From positions 1,370,001 through 1,434,000 of the forward strand of contig NZ_AP025944.1 of assembly GCF_024349685.1 (NCBI RefSeq): a stretch of 64,000 bases of DNA, written 5' to 3'. The position numbers and the translations under genes are program-made. The notes beneath the pieces are model-generated. The model was given only the letters and a program-made list of their open reading frames with translations, made no database searches and was not told the origin of the DNA. Shown here piece after piece: positions 56,801-64,000 of the stretch (within the stretch, counting starts at the first letter, position 1; every line of letters starts with the position of its first letter). Source of the stretch: Pseudomonas sp. LRP2-20. Its GTDB lineage: Bacteria; Pseudomonadota; Gammaproteobacteria; Pseudomonadales; Pseudomonadaceae.

Positions 56801-57934
56801 GTGGCCATCGAAATTCACTGGATCCGTGACGACCAGACCCTGGCCGAATACTGCCGCACGTGGCGCGAACTACCCTTCGTGGCGCTCGACACCGAATTCA
56901 TGCGGGTCGACACCTTCTACCCGAAAGCCGGCCTGGTCCAGGTGGGTGACGGGCAGCGGGCTTTCCTCATCGACCCGCTGCTGATCGGCGACTGGCAGCC
57001 GCTGGGCGAACTGCTCGACGACAGCAGCGTGGTCAAGGTGCTGCACGCCTGCAGCGAAGACCTCGAAGTACTGCTGCGCCTGACCGGCAAGCTGCCGCAA
57101 CCGTTGTTCGACACCCAGTTGGCCGCCGGCTACCTGAACCTGGGCTTCTCCATGGGCTATTCGCGCCTGGTACAGGAAGTGCTGGGCATCGAGCTGCCTA
57201 AGGGCGAAACCCGTTCCGACTGGCTGCAGCGCCCGCTGTCGGAAACCCAGGTCAGCTACGCCGCCGAAGATGCCGTGCACCTGGCCGAACTGTTCGAAGC
57301 CTTGCGGCCACGCCTGGCCGGCGACAAGTACGCCTGGGTGCTCGAGGACGGTGCCGAGCTGGTCGCCGCGCTGCGCCGTGAAGTCGAACCCGAGACCTTG
57401 TATCGCGACGTCAAGCTCGCCTGGAAGCTGGGCCGCCAGCAGCTGGCGGTGCTGCGCGAACTGTGCGCCTGGCGCGAGCGAGAAGCCCGTAGCCGTGATG
57501 TGCCGCGCAACCGCATCCTCAAGGAACACTCGCTGTGGCCCATCGCCAAGAGCCAGCCGGATAACCTTTCGGCCCTGGCCAAGATCGAAGAAATGCACCC
57601 GCGCACCATCCGCCAGGACGGCGCCGCCTTGCTCGAGCTGATCAAGCGCGCCGCCAGCCTGCCGTCCGAGCAATGGCCGCAGCCGCTGCCTGAGCCGCTG
57701 CCGATCGAAGCCGCCGGCATCCTCAAGCGCCTGCGCGCCATCGGCCAGGCCGAAGGCGAACGTCTGGGCATCGCCCCAGAACTGATGCTGCGCAAGAAAG
57801 CCCTGGAAGCCCTGCTCAAGAGCGGCTACCCCAACGGCCCCTACCAACTGCCCGATTCGCTGCGCGGCTGGCGCCGTGAGCGGATGGGCCAGGCCCTGCT
57901 GGACGACCTCGCAGGCGCCGGAGACAAGCCATGA
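56801..57934 (+). CDS. rnd: ribonuclease D
   Basis: A 377-residue 3'-5' exoribonuclease for tRNA and other RNAs. DEDD motifs: LDTEF near the N-terminus, [11 protein letters not shown], and [13 protein letters not shown] domain in the C-terminal half. I chose GTG 56801 with GGGAGAG 5 nt upstream; an in-frame upstream start exists at 56786. It overlaps ycgL by 4 nt. Confidence 0.94.
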   Translation: MAIEIHWIRDDQTLAEYCRTWRELPFVALDTEFMRVDTFYPKAGLVQVGDGQRAFLIDPLLIGDWQPLGELLDDSSVVKVLHACSEDLEVLLRLTGKLPQPLFDTQLAAGYLNLGFSMGYSRLVQEVLGIELPKGETRSDWLQRPLSETQVSYAAEDAVHLAELFEALRPRLAGDKYAWVLEDGAELVAALRREVEPETLYRDVKLAWKLGRQQLAVLRELCAWREREARSRDVPRNRILKEHSLWPIAKSQPDNLSALAKIEEMHPRTIRQDGAALLELIKRAASLPSEQWPQPLPEPLPIEAAGILKRLRAIGQAEGERLGIAPELMLRKKALEALLKSGYPNGPYQLPDSLRGWRRERMGQALLDDLAGAGDKP

Positions 57935-58224
57935 AACGTATCTGCTCGATCTACAAGAGCCCACGCAAGAACGAGATGTACCTCTACGTGCTCAAGGCCG
58001 ATGGCCTGGAGCGCGTGCCCGAAGGCCTGCTGCCGTTCTTCGGTACCCCGAAGCATGCCTTCGACCTGGTGTTGACCCCGGAGCGCCAACTGGCCCGCGA
58101 GGACATCACCAAGGTGCTGGAAAACCTCGATAGCCAGGGTTATCACTTGCAGATGCCACCGGCCGAGGACGAGTACATCGAGCACTTGCCTGAAGAGCTG
58201 CTGCGCCGTAACGACCCGGTCTGA
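57931..58224 (+). CDS. YcgL domain-containing protein
   Basis: A 97-residue protein starting [20 protein letters not shown], the YcgL family pattern. It overlaps rnd by 4 nt and is followed after 2 nt by a hydroxyacid dehydrogenase gene, so rnd-ycgL-dehydrogenase is one operon. Function unknown; some data connect YcgL to RNase D, consistent with the overlap. Confidence 0.9.
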   Translation: MKRICSIYKSPRKNEMYLYVLKADGLERVPEGLLPFFGTPKHAFDLVLTPERQLAREDITKVLENLDSQGYHLQMPPAEDEYIEHLPEELLRRNDPV

Positions 58225-58226
58225 TC

Positions 58227-59159
58227 ATGCGTGTACTGATTGCTGAGCATGATCATGCTCGATACACCGAGCTATTGCGTGAAGCTGCACCGCAGCTGGA
58301 AATCCTGACCAGCGGCGACTCCGCCGAACTGGCCCGCCAGGCACCGCACTGCCCGGTCTGGCTGGGTCAGCCGGACCTGCTGGCGAGCCTGCTGCGCCAG
58401 GGCCACAAGCCGCAGTGGATACAATCGACCTGGGCCGGCATCACGCCGTTGCTGGCCGAGGGCCTGCCGCGTGACTACCGCCTGACCCGCGCCGTGGGCA
58501 TCTTTGGCCAGGTGATGGCCGAGTACATGCTGACCTACATGCTTGGCCACGAGCGCGAAGTGCTGTCCCGCCTGGTCAGCCAGGTCGAGCGACGCTGGGA
58601 TGCCCGCCCGGGGCGCAGCCTGGAAGGGCGCAAGGTGCTGATCGTCGGCACCGGAGATATCGGCCAGCGCGTGGCCGAGTTCCTCGTGCCGTTTGGCGTA
58701 AGCCTTTACGGTATCGCCAGCAGTGCCCGCGAGCAGGCGCCGTTCGTCGAGGTGGCAGGGCTGGCGGATTTGCCGCGCCTGGTCGGGCAGGTGGATTACG
58801 TGCTCAACCTGCTGCCGGACACGCCGGCAACCCATGACTTGTATGACGCGGCGCTATTGCGCTGTTTCCAGCCCACGGCGCTGTTCATCAATGCCGGGCG
58901 CGGTGCGGCGGTGGTCGATGCCGACCTGGTCGAGGCGTTGAAGGAGGGGCATCTGGCCGGGGCGGTGATCGACGTGTGCCGGCAGGAGCCGCTGCCGCAA
59001 CGTCATCCGTTCTGGACCGCCTGGGGGTTGCTGTTGACCGGGCACAGCTCGGCGCCGACCTCGCCGGCGGCGATGGTGCGGTTGTTTGCCGAGAATGTGC
59101 GGGCGTATGCAGAAGGGCAGGGGTTGCGCGGCGAAGTCGACTTCGCCCGGGGCTACTGA
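58227..59159 (+). CDS. D-2-hydroxyacid dehydrogenase (GhrA-like)
   Basis: A 310-residue NAD(P)-dependent oxidoreductase: nucleotide-binding motif GTGDIGQRVAEFL, the catalytic Arg in INAGRGAAVVDADL, Glu in DVCRQEPLP, and His in LTGHSSAPT. Glyoxylate/hydroxypyruvate reduction is the usual activity of this branch. The substrate is not fixed. Last gene of the rnd operon. Confidence 0.9.
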   Translation: MRVLIAEHDHARYTELLREAAPQLEILTSGDSAELARQAPHCPVWLGQPDLLASLLRQGHKPQWIQSTWAGITPLLAEGLPRDYRLTRAVGIFGQVMAEYMLTYMLGHEREVLSRLVSQVERRWDARPGRSLEGRKVLIVGTGDIGQRVAEFLVPFGVSLYGIASSAREQAPFVEVAGLADLPRLVGQVDYVLNLLPDTPATHDLYDAALLRCFQPTALFINAGRGAAVVDADLVEALKEGHLAGAVIDVCRQEPLPQRHPFWTAWGLLLTGHSSAPTSPAAMVRLFAENVRAYAEGQGLRGEVDFARGY

Positions 59160-59170
59160 TCGCTGTCTCC

Positions 59171-59306
59171 TGTACTGGCCCCTTCGCGGCGGTTCGACGC
59201 CTCGATAAACCCGCTCCCACAGGATCAGCACAGCTTCTGAATGCTGTGCAGTCCCTGTGGGAGCGGGTTTATCGAGGCGTCGAACCGCCGCGAAGGGGCC
59301 AGTACA
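59171..59306. repeat. REP pair with unusually long arms
   Basis: Left arm 59171-59223 and right arm 59254-59306 are perfect or near-perfect inverted copies over 53 nt. In the middle of each arm the GCGGGTAAACCCGC core is replaced by a longer stem with CGGTTCGACGCCTCGATAA. Between convergent dehydrogenase and nitroreductase genes. Confidence 0.88.
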
Positions 59307-59319
59307 AGCAACACATGGC

Positions 59320-59913
59320 TTACAGGCTGAAATCGCCCTCAGCCGCCAACTCGCTCAGCGGCCGGCGCGGGCTCGGCACTTCACGGGCCTGCAGCGCTTC
59401 GTCCAGGCTGGCCTTGTCGCCCAGCTTGCCGATCGCCACCATGGCATGCAGCTCATAGCCTTGCGGAATCTTCAGTTCCTGGCGCGCCAGTGCCTGGTCG
59501 AAGCCGGCCATGCCGTGGGTGTGCCAGCCGCTGATGCTGGCCTGCAGCGCCAGGTGGCCCCAGGCGGAACCGGTGTCGAAGGTGTGCCACAGCGCGGGCT
59601 TTTCTTCGCTGGCGCCCGGCGCGGCGAAGGTGGTCTTGGAAATGATCAGCACCAGCGCCGATGCCTGCTGGGCCCAGCTGCGGTTGAAAGGCACCAGCAG
59701 GCTCAGGTAACGCTCCCAGTTCGGCGTGTCGCGGCGTGCATAAAGGAAGCGCCAAGGCTGCGAGTTGTAGGCCGACGGCGCCCAGCGTGCCGCTTCGAGG
59801 AAGCTCAGCAGGGTCTCTTCGCTGATTGGTTCGGCCGTGAAGGCGCGTGGTGACCAGCGGTTGATGAACTGTTCGTTGATGGCGTAATCGGCAATACGGG
59901 GGGTGGCACTCAT
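59320..59913 (-). CDS. nitroreductase family protein
   Basis: A 197-residue FMN-dependent nitroreductase-fold enzyme (INEQFINRWSPRAFTAEPIS, ARWAPSAYNSQPWRFLYA). The start MSATPRIADYA follows CAGGAGCAGCC; an in-frame upstream start adds 16 residues. Typical substrates are quinones or nitroaromatics. No regulator beside it. Confidence 0.9.
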   Translation of the reverse strand: MSATPRIADYAINEQFINRWSPRAFTAEPISEETLLSFLEAARWAPSAYNSQPWRFLYARRDTPNWERYLSLLVPFNRSWAQQASALVLIISKTTFAAPGASEEKPALWHTFDTGSAWGHLALQASISGWHTHGMAGFDQALARQELKIPQGYELHAMVAIGKLGDKASLDEALQAREVPSPRRPLSELAAEGDFSL

Positions 59914-60059
59914 GGCTGCTCCTGCAAGTGGATGGCAAAGCATGCACGCTACTGCGTCCACCTGGCACTGACAAGCGGTCTGGCGTTGCCGAAGGCCAGG
60001 CTCTAGACTGGCGCCGCCGCGCGCCGCGGCCTGAAAGATGACTGCAGGAAACCCGTGTG

Positions 60060-60509
60060 ATGATCGCTGACAGCGCGCCGTTCTGGCGGCGCAAGACCCT
60101 CGAACAACTCAGCCCGCAAGAGTGGGAGTCGCTGTGTGACGGCTGCGGCCTGTGCTGCCTGCAAAAGCTCGAGGACGAAGACGACAACAGCGTCTATTAC
60201 ACGCGCATCGCCTGCAAGCTGCTGGACCTTGATACCTGCCAGTGCAGCGATTACCCCAACCGCTTCGCCCATGTGCCGGACTGCATTCAGCTCACCCCGG
60301 GCAAGGCCGACCAGTTCAAATGGCTGCCGAGCACCTGTGGTTACCGCCTGGTCAGCGAGGGCAAGGACCTGCCCGAGTGGCACCATCTGGTCTGCGGTGA
60401 CCGCAAGCAGGTGCATGAACAGCGCATTTCGCAATCGGGGCGTATGCTCAGTGAACATGATGTGGACGAAGACGACTGGGAAGACCATCTGATTTTCCGC
60501 GCCAGCTGA
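60060..60509 (+). CDS. YcgN family cysteine cluster protein (UPF0260)
   Basis: A 149-residue protein rich in cysteines: [16 protein letters not shown] and [11 protein letters not shown], with a C-terminal [17 protein letters not shown]. The arrangement probably binds an Fe-S or metal cluster. A GTG three nucleotides earlier (60057) is also possible; AGGA is at 60045. Function unknown. A secreted metallopeptidase-like protein follows 39 nt later. Confidence 0.88.
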   Translation: MIADSAPFWRRKTLEQLSPQEWESLCDGCGLCCLQKLEDEDDNSVYYTRIACKLLDLDTCQCSDYPNRFAHVPDCIQLTPGKADQFKWLPSTCGYRLVSEGKDLPEWHHLVCGDRKQVHEQRISQSGRMLSEHDVDEDDWEDHLIFRAS

Positions 60510-60548
60510 ACGGCGCCCCGTCGCCTCTGAGGAACAAGGAGTTTCGGT

Positions 60549-61757
60549 ATGCGTTGCCAGTGGTTGTTGCTCCTCGGCCTTGTGGCCTGTTTGCCGGCCT
60601 GGGCGAAAAAAGTCGACCTTGATTACCAGGTGCGCCTGTTGCCTGCCAACGGTCAGGCCGAAGTGCGCCTGACCTTGGCTGAAGGCAGTGCCGTGCGCAG
60701 CCTGGATTTCGACCTGGGCAAGGCCGGCGCCTACAGTGGCTTCCAGGCCGATGGCCAATGGCAACAGCAGGGCGAACGCGGCGTATGGCACCCGGCGGCG
60801 GGCAAGACCAGCCTCAGCTACCGGGTCAAGCTGGACCAGAAACTGCGCAGCGGTGCTTACTCCACACGCATCACCCCGCACTGGGCGCTGTTCCTGGGGG
60901 ATCAGCTGGTGCCGCCGGCACGTCTTGATCAGCAGGACGGTACCGAGCTGGTGGCACGTTTGACGGTCGACTTGCCTGAAGGCTGGAAGAGCATCGAAAC
61001 GTCCTGGCCACGCATCGGCAAGGACAAGTTCCGTATCGACAACGTCTCCCGCCTGTTCGACCGCCCGACCGGCTGGATGCTTGCGGGCGATCTTGGCAGC
61101 CGCCGTGCCCGCCTCGGCGAGACCGACATTACCGTGGCCGCGCCCGTGGGGCAGGGCATGCGGCGGATGGACAGCATGACCCTGCTGACCTTCGTCTGGC
61201 CGCAACTGCAGGCAGTGTTCCCGCGCAACCCGGCCAAACTGCTGCTGGTGGGCGCCCGTGATGGCATGTGGCGCGGGGCAATGGCGGCGGACGCTTCGAT
61301 CTACCTGCACAGCAGCCGGCCGATGGTCAGCGAGAATGGCAGCAGCCCGCTGTTGCGCGAGCTGGTGCAGCTGTTTGCGCAGGTTCGAGTACGCGACAAC
61401 AGCGACTGGCTGGGCCAGGGCCTGACCGAGTACTACGCCACCGAGTTGCTGCGCCGTGCCGGAGGCATCAGCGACGACCGCTACGAGGTGTGGCAGGCGC
61501 GCCTGCAGAAGCTGGGCGGCAAGGTCACCCAGCTGCGCGCCGAGCACGCCAGCCCGGCGCAGGTGGCCCGAGGGGTGATGTTGTTGCAGTCGCTGGACAA
61601 GGAGATCCGCATCCATACCCAGGCCAAGCGTTCGCTGGACGACGTGACCCGGGCGCTGATGCGCCTGCCCAGCGTGAGTACCGAAGAGTTCGTGCAGATC
61701 AGCGAGAACGTGTTGGGTCGCCAGTCCGACGTGCTGCAGAGCAAGGCCCTGCGCTAG
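60549..61757 (+). CDS. secreted M1/M61-like peptidase homologue with degenerate active site
   Basis: A 402-residue exported protein (signal MRCQWLLLLGLVACLPAWA). The C-terminal half resembles metallopeptidase folds: SPLLRELVQLFAQVRVRD, then WLGQGLTEYYATELL. The expected HEXXH is RELVQ at 270-274, so both zinc histidines are lost, while E294 of the downstream third ligand is retained. A binding role rather than catalysis is inferred. ATG after AGGAACAAGGAG. Downstream of the cysteine-cluster gene, probably the same transcript. Confidence 0.72.
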   Translation: MRCQWLLLLGLVACLPAWAKKVDLDYQVRLLPANGQAEVRLTLAEGSAVRSLDFDLGKAGAYSGFQADGQWQQQGERGVWHPAAGKTSLSYRVKLDQKLRSGAYSTRITPHWALFLGDQLVPPARLDQQDGTELVARLTVDLPEGWKSIETSWPRIGKDKFRIDNVSRLFDRPTGWMLAGDLGSRRARLGETDITVAAPVGQGMRRMDSMTLLTFVWPQLQAVFPRNPAKLLLVGARDGMWRGAMAADASIYLHSSRPMVSENGSSPLLRELVQLFAQVRVRDNSDWLGQGLTEYYATELLRRAGGISDDRYEVWQARLQKLGGKVTQLRAEHASPAQVARGVMLLQSLDKEIRIHTQAKRSLDDVTRALMRLPSVSTEEFVQISENVLGRQSDVLQSKALR

Positions 61758-61806
61758 CCTGCACCGGCCTCTTCGCGTCGAACCGCCGCGAAGAGGCCAG
61801 TGCAGG
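61758..61806. repeat. single REP-derived hairpin
   Basis: CCTGCACCGGCCTCTTCGCG and CGCGAAGAGGCCAGTGCAGG arms close around TCGAACCG. It looks like a REP pair that has lost its middle. It could end the secreted-protein transcript. Confidence 0.75.
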
Positions 61807-61816
61807 CAGAGCAGAT

Positions 61817-62158
61817 TCAACTGCCGGTCAATGGGTCCTTCCCGGTCACCGTCACCCCGCGGGTAGCCGCCTCGGCACTGGCCCTGAGCCCTTCCAGCTC
61901 CGCCGCACTGCGCTGTATGTCCGAACGCAAGCGGTGATACTCCTGCCGATGCCGCAGCCACCAGGCCTTGGTCGAGCACTGCCCGCTGACCCCGCGGGCC
62001 ACCGCCAGGCCGCCCGCCACCATCTGCAACAGGCCGATCAGGCCGCCGCGGCGCAGCCCCTTGCTGAACATCAGTGCCCCGCCAGCCAGTGAGCCGACGC
62101 GTTCCAGGCCATGGACATTGTGCTCCCGCGACCGCGGGGTGGAATGGATATCGAGCAT
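61817..62158 (-). CDS. DUF2892 (YgaP-like) small membrane protein
   Basis: A 113-residue protein with two adjacent hydrophobic segments (VGSLAGGALMFSKG and GGLIGLLQMVAGGLAVARG), the pattern of the DUF2892 family, followed by a hydrophilic helix (SDIQRSAAELEGLRASAEAA). The start is supported by CAAGGAGGACTTGCC. Family members associate with the inner membrane; function unknown. Alone in its unit. Confidence 0.75.
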   Translation of the reverse strand: MLDIHSTPRSREHNVHGLERVGSLAGGALMFSKGLRRGGLIGLLQMVAGGLAVARGVSGQCSTKAWWLRHRQEYHRLRSDIQRSAAELEGLRASAEAATRGVTVTGKDPLTGS

Positions 62159-62223
62159 GGCAAGTCCTCCTTGTGGAATGTAAGCAGCTGACCCGTTGCC
62201 TGGCGTGGCCGTTCAGTCGGTAG

Positions 62224-62448
62224 GTCGAGCGGTCCATTCTTGCCGGTAGGGTTCTGCCATGCGGTTTTGCCTGGGGCGAGGTCTGGTCTGCTCAACTGCT
62301 TGGCATCGGCAGGCAACTGAAGCGGGCTGCCGCAGGATCAAGCTGGCCTCGCCGCCTGGGCGCAACGGTCGGCAAGTCGCGTTTCGAGCAGGTCAAGTCG
62401 CACCTGGAATACGCTGCCGAGCAGAAACTCAGCATTGTTCAGGGGTGA
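62224..62448 (+). pseudogene. possible coding remnant before a terminator
   Basis: A 74-codon open stretch without ATG, ending TGA at 62446. Its C-terminal part, KSRFEQVKSHLEYAAEQKL, reads like a real protein helix. A + strand terminator follows 40 nt later although no + strand gene is otherwise present. This could be the tail of a decayed gene; I do not recognise the family. The rest of 62159-62490 shows nothing I can name. Confidence 0.3.
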
Positions 62449-62489
62449 GACGAGCAAGACCGGTGCTGTTCTGACGGAGCTCAGCACCT

Positions 62490-62531
62490 GGCCGTCCTTG
62501 TACCTTGGGTGCAAGGACGGCCTTTTTATTT
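62490..62531 (+). terminator. rho-independent terminator on the + strand
   Basis: GGCCGTCCTTG-TACCTTGGGTG-CAAGGACGGCC followed by TTTTTATTT on the + strand. It overlaps the 3' end of the convergent RNA methyltransferase gene; no matching A-run exists for the other strand. Confidence 0.85.
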
Positions 62532-62996
62532 GAACTTGGGGCCCGAACGGGTATTCAGCCCCTTGGCCATGCGGTCATACAGCACCACGTTCACCGTCGC
62601 CGCCAGATTCATGCAGCCTTGGGTGGGGATATAGATGGTTTCCTCGCACCAGCCGCGCACGTCCTCGCTCAACGAGCCATCCTCGGGCCCGAAGATATAG
62701 ATCGCCCGGTCCGGGTGGGTGTATTCAGGCAGCGGCCGTGCACCGTCGACCAGCTCCACCGCCACTGGCGTGCAACCCAGGGGAATGATGCGTTGCAGGT
62801 CGTCGATGCCGATCAGCGGAATGTCGTAGTGCACCCGCTTGGTGTCGGTGACGAAGTCACGTGCGCGCTCATAGCGCTTGCCGGTGTAGAACACCGAGTT
62901 GACGCCGTAGCAACCCGCTGCGCGCATCACCGAACCGACGTTCTCCGCAGACTTGGGGTTGAACAGGCCGATGCAGCTGTACCGTTTGTTTGCCAC
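62526..62996 (-). CDS. TrmH/SpoU family RNA methyltransferase
   Basis: A 156-residue SPOUT methyltransferase. Motifs: GLFNPKSAENVGSVMRAAG at the N-terminus and IYIFGPEDGSLSEDV, IPTQGCMNLAATVNVVLYD at the C-terminus, the SAM knot. The short length points to TrmL-type (2'-O-methylation of tRNA-Leu wobble) or a related tRNA/rRNA target. No SD clearly visible; ATG start MANKRYSCIG. Confidence 0.92.
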   Translation of the reverse strand: MANKRYSCIGLFNPKSAENVGSVMRAAGCYGVNSVFYTGKRYERARDFVTDTKRVHYDIPLIGIDDLQRIIPLGCTPVAVELVDGARPLPEYTHPDRAIYIFGPEDGSLSEDVRGWCEETIYIPTQGCMNLAATVNVVLYDRMAKGLNTRSGPKFK

Positions 62997-63070
62997 GTGC
63001 CGGGGCCCTTCGCGAAAAAAAGAGCGCGATTATACGGGCTTGCCGGCAGCAGCGGGTGTTGCAGTGACAG

Positions 63071-63442
63071 TCAGTCCTTTTTCAGCATGCCCGCCAGCCC
63101 GGCGAACGGGTTGTGGGTGGCCTTGGCGATGCTCGGGGTGCTGGTCGAGCCTTCGCTGAAGTACTGCTGGTCGGTGTAGCGCGAGTGTTCGTTGTCGTGG
63201 CAGTACAGGCACAGCAGCTCCCAGTTGGAGCCGTCCTGGGGGTTGTTGTCGTGGTTGTGGTCACGGTGGTGCACGGTCAGCTCGCTCAGGCGCTTGCCAG
63301 AGAACTCGCGGGCGCAGCGGCCGCACACGTGCGGGTACATTTTCAGGGCTTTGTCGCGGTAGCCCATCTCCTTGTCGCGCTTGGCGTCGGCGAGGATGCG
63401 GTCGAGGCGGGCGGTGGCGGCGGAGGTGGAAGCCGAACTCAT
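63071..63442 (-). CDS. HNH nuclease family protein, YajD-like
   Basis: A 123-residue protein with CGRCAREFSGKRLSELTVHH followed by DHNHDNNPQDGSNWELLC and YCHDNEHSR, an HNH fold with two CXXC zinc pairs. YajD of E. coli has the same size and pattern. Nuclease function is predicted only. The C-terminal segment (NPFAGLAGMLKKD) is family-typical. Confidence 0.9.
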   Translation of the reverse strand: MSSASTSAATARLDRILADAKRDKEMGYRDKALKMYPHVCGRCAREFSGKRLSELTVHHRDHNHDNNPQDGSNWELLCLYCHDNEHSRYTDQQYFSEGSTSTPSIAKATHNPFAGLAGMLKKD

Positions 63443-63574
63443 GGTGTTTCCTTTGTTCTGATCAGGCAGATGACGGTTATGCCATTGAGTCTAGCGCGCT
63501 TGCGGGGCAGGCGGACAGGCGAAAACTTGAATATCGGCGTAGCCTGTAGAGAGGTTCCCGACAGGAGGTTGCTG

Positions 63575-63853
63575 ATGTTCCACGCGATCCTCGCCGCGCT
63601 GCTTGTAGCCGCCGTGCCCCTGGCCGACGCGGCGGGCACGCCACCCCGGCTGAACACCCCGGTACCCGGTGCACCCGGCACGCCGACGCCCACGCCTTAC
63701 CCGCAGATTACCCCGAGCACGCCGCCCAAGGCCTACGACAGTACACCGGGCGCGCCGCTGCTGCCGCCGATGCCGGTGCCAGGGCCGCCCAAGGACCAGG
63801 ATTTGCCTGGTTTGCATCAGGAACCGGCGAAACCTCCAGCGCAGGATGATTAA
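63575..63853 (+). CDS. secreted Pro-rich small protein
   Basis: A 92-residue protein: a signal peptide (MFHAILAALLVAAVPLADAA, cleavage near residue 20) followed by a Pro/Thr/Gly-rich mature part with low complexity. ATG preceded by AGGAGG 6 nt upstream. Function unknown; I would not exclude a structural cell-envelope role. It is followed by the second copy of the 244-bp repeat. Confidence 0.72.
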   Translation: MFHAILAALLVAAVPLADAAGTPPRLNTPVPGAPGTPTPTPYPQITPSTPPKAYDSTPGAPLLPPMPVPGPPKDQDLPGLHQEPAKPPAQDD

Positions 63854-63899
63854 GAGAAGATGGCTTCGGGGCCGCAAGACGTCTGACGCAGTATTTTCT

Positions 63900-64000
63900 G
63901 CGCCTGTGAAACCGAGCGCCGCCCGCGCGGCGCATCGCGAGCTGCGCTCGCTCCTACGTTTGTTTCTGGCCAGTTACGCCTGTGACAGGCGCGCGCGACC
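63900..64000. repeat. second copy of the near-palindromic repeat, cut by the window end
   Basis: From about 63900 the sequence matches the reverse complement of the right arm of the 49.5 kb copy (CGAGCGCCGCCCGCGCGGCG, GCTCCTACGTTTGTTTC) and continues into its interior (ACGCCTGTG then CAGGCGCGCGCGACC) up to the last base. So about 100 nt are visible and the rest is outside. Confidence 0.85.

Noticed and set aside
808..61806. Many repeated palindromes scattered through the window, considered as a CRISPR-like array
   Set aside because: They are REP pairs in separate intergenic gaps, in alternating orientation, without regular spacers or cas genes.

Overview
The window reads as a chromosomal segment of a Pseudomonas of the P. 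putida group. The evidence is the high GC content, the dense family of REP palindromes (core GCGGGCAAGCCCGCTCCCAC), the protein sequences, and a gene order (ruvCAB, ybgC-tolQRAB-pal-cpoB, queE-queC, tRNA-Lys, McpU-like receptor, PuuP-like permease, nadA) that I remember from P. putida KT2440. This was not checked against a database. No prophage, plasmid or intact transposon is visible. All calls come from reading the sequence.

Layout. 0-10 kb holds conserved housekeeping genes: a YebC regulator, Holliday junction resolution (ruvCAB), the Tol-Pal envelope operon and queuosine precursor genes, ending at tRNA-Lys. 10-22 kb holds a cation transporter, a putrescine-type chemoreceptor beside a putrescine-type importer, a DUF945 protein, nadA, a BepA-like protease, a TusA-like protein, a PerM-like membrane protein and the gcvR-bcp pair. 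22-26.5 kb holds dapA-bamC-MBL hydrolase-purC and tRNA-Ser(CGA). 26.5-37 kb is the accessory-looking part. It has a secreted protein of unknown function, a BP74-like protein, a malate:quinone oxidoreductase with a signal peptide, a five-gene operon (2OG-Fe dioxygenase, GNAT acetyltransferase, AzlC, AzlD, cupin-like protein) facing its own LysR regulator, a His-rich periplasmic protein coupled to a four-cysteine regulator, and an arsR/xenA divergent pair with a palindromic operator.

38-45.8 kb is a complete trans-4-hydroxy-L-proline catabolic cluster: permease, 2-epimerase, D-hydroxyproline oxidoreductase, pyrroline-4-hydroxy-2-carboxylate deaminase, ketoglutarate semialdehyde dehydrogenase and a PAS-AraC regulator. 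45.8-52.2 kb groups molybdenum cofactor genes (moaB, moaA) with a YdeP-type molybdoenzyme, a LysR regulator and a bestrophin-like channel, plus a 244-bp near-palindromic repeat. 52.3-64 kb is mixed: an Lrp regulator with a divergent trans-sulfuration enzyme, an EptA-type transferase, RNase D-YcgL-hydroxyacid dehydrogenase, a nitroreductase, a cysteine-cluster protein next to a secreted degenerate metallopeptidase, an RNA methyltransferase, an HNH protein, and a second, truncated copy of the 244-bp repeat at the window edge.

The best candidate for an undescribed system is the dioxygenase-GNAT-AzlCD-cupin-LysR cluster at 31.2-35.0 kb. I infer that it hydroxylates, and possibly acetylates, a free aliphatic amino acid and exports the product.
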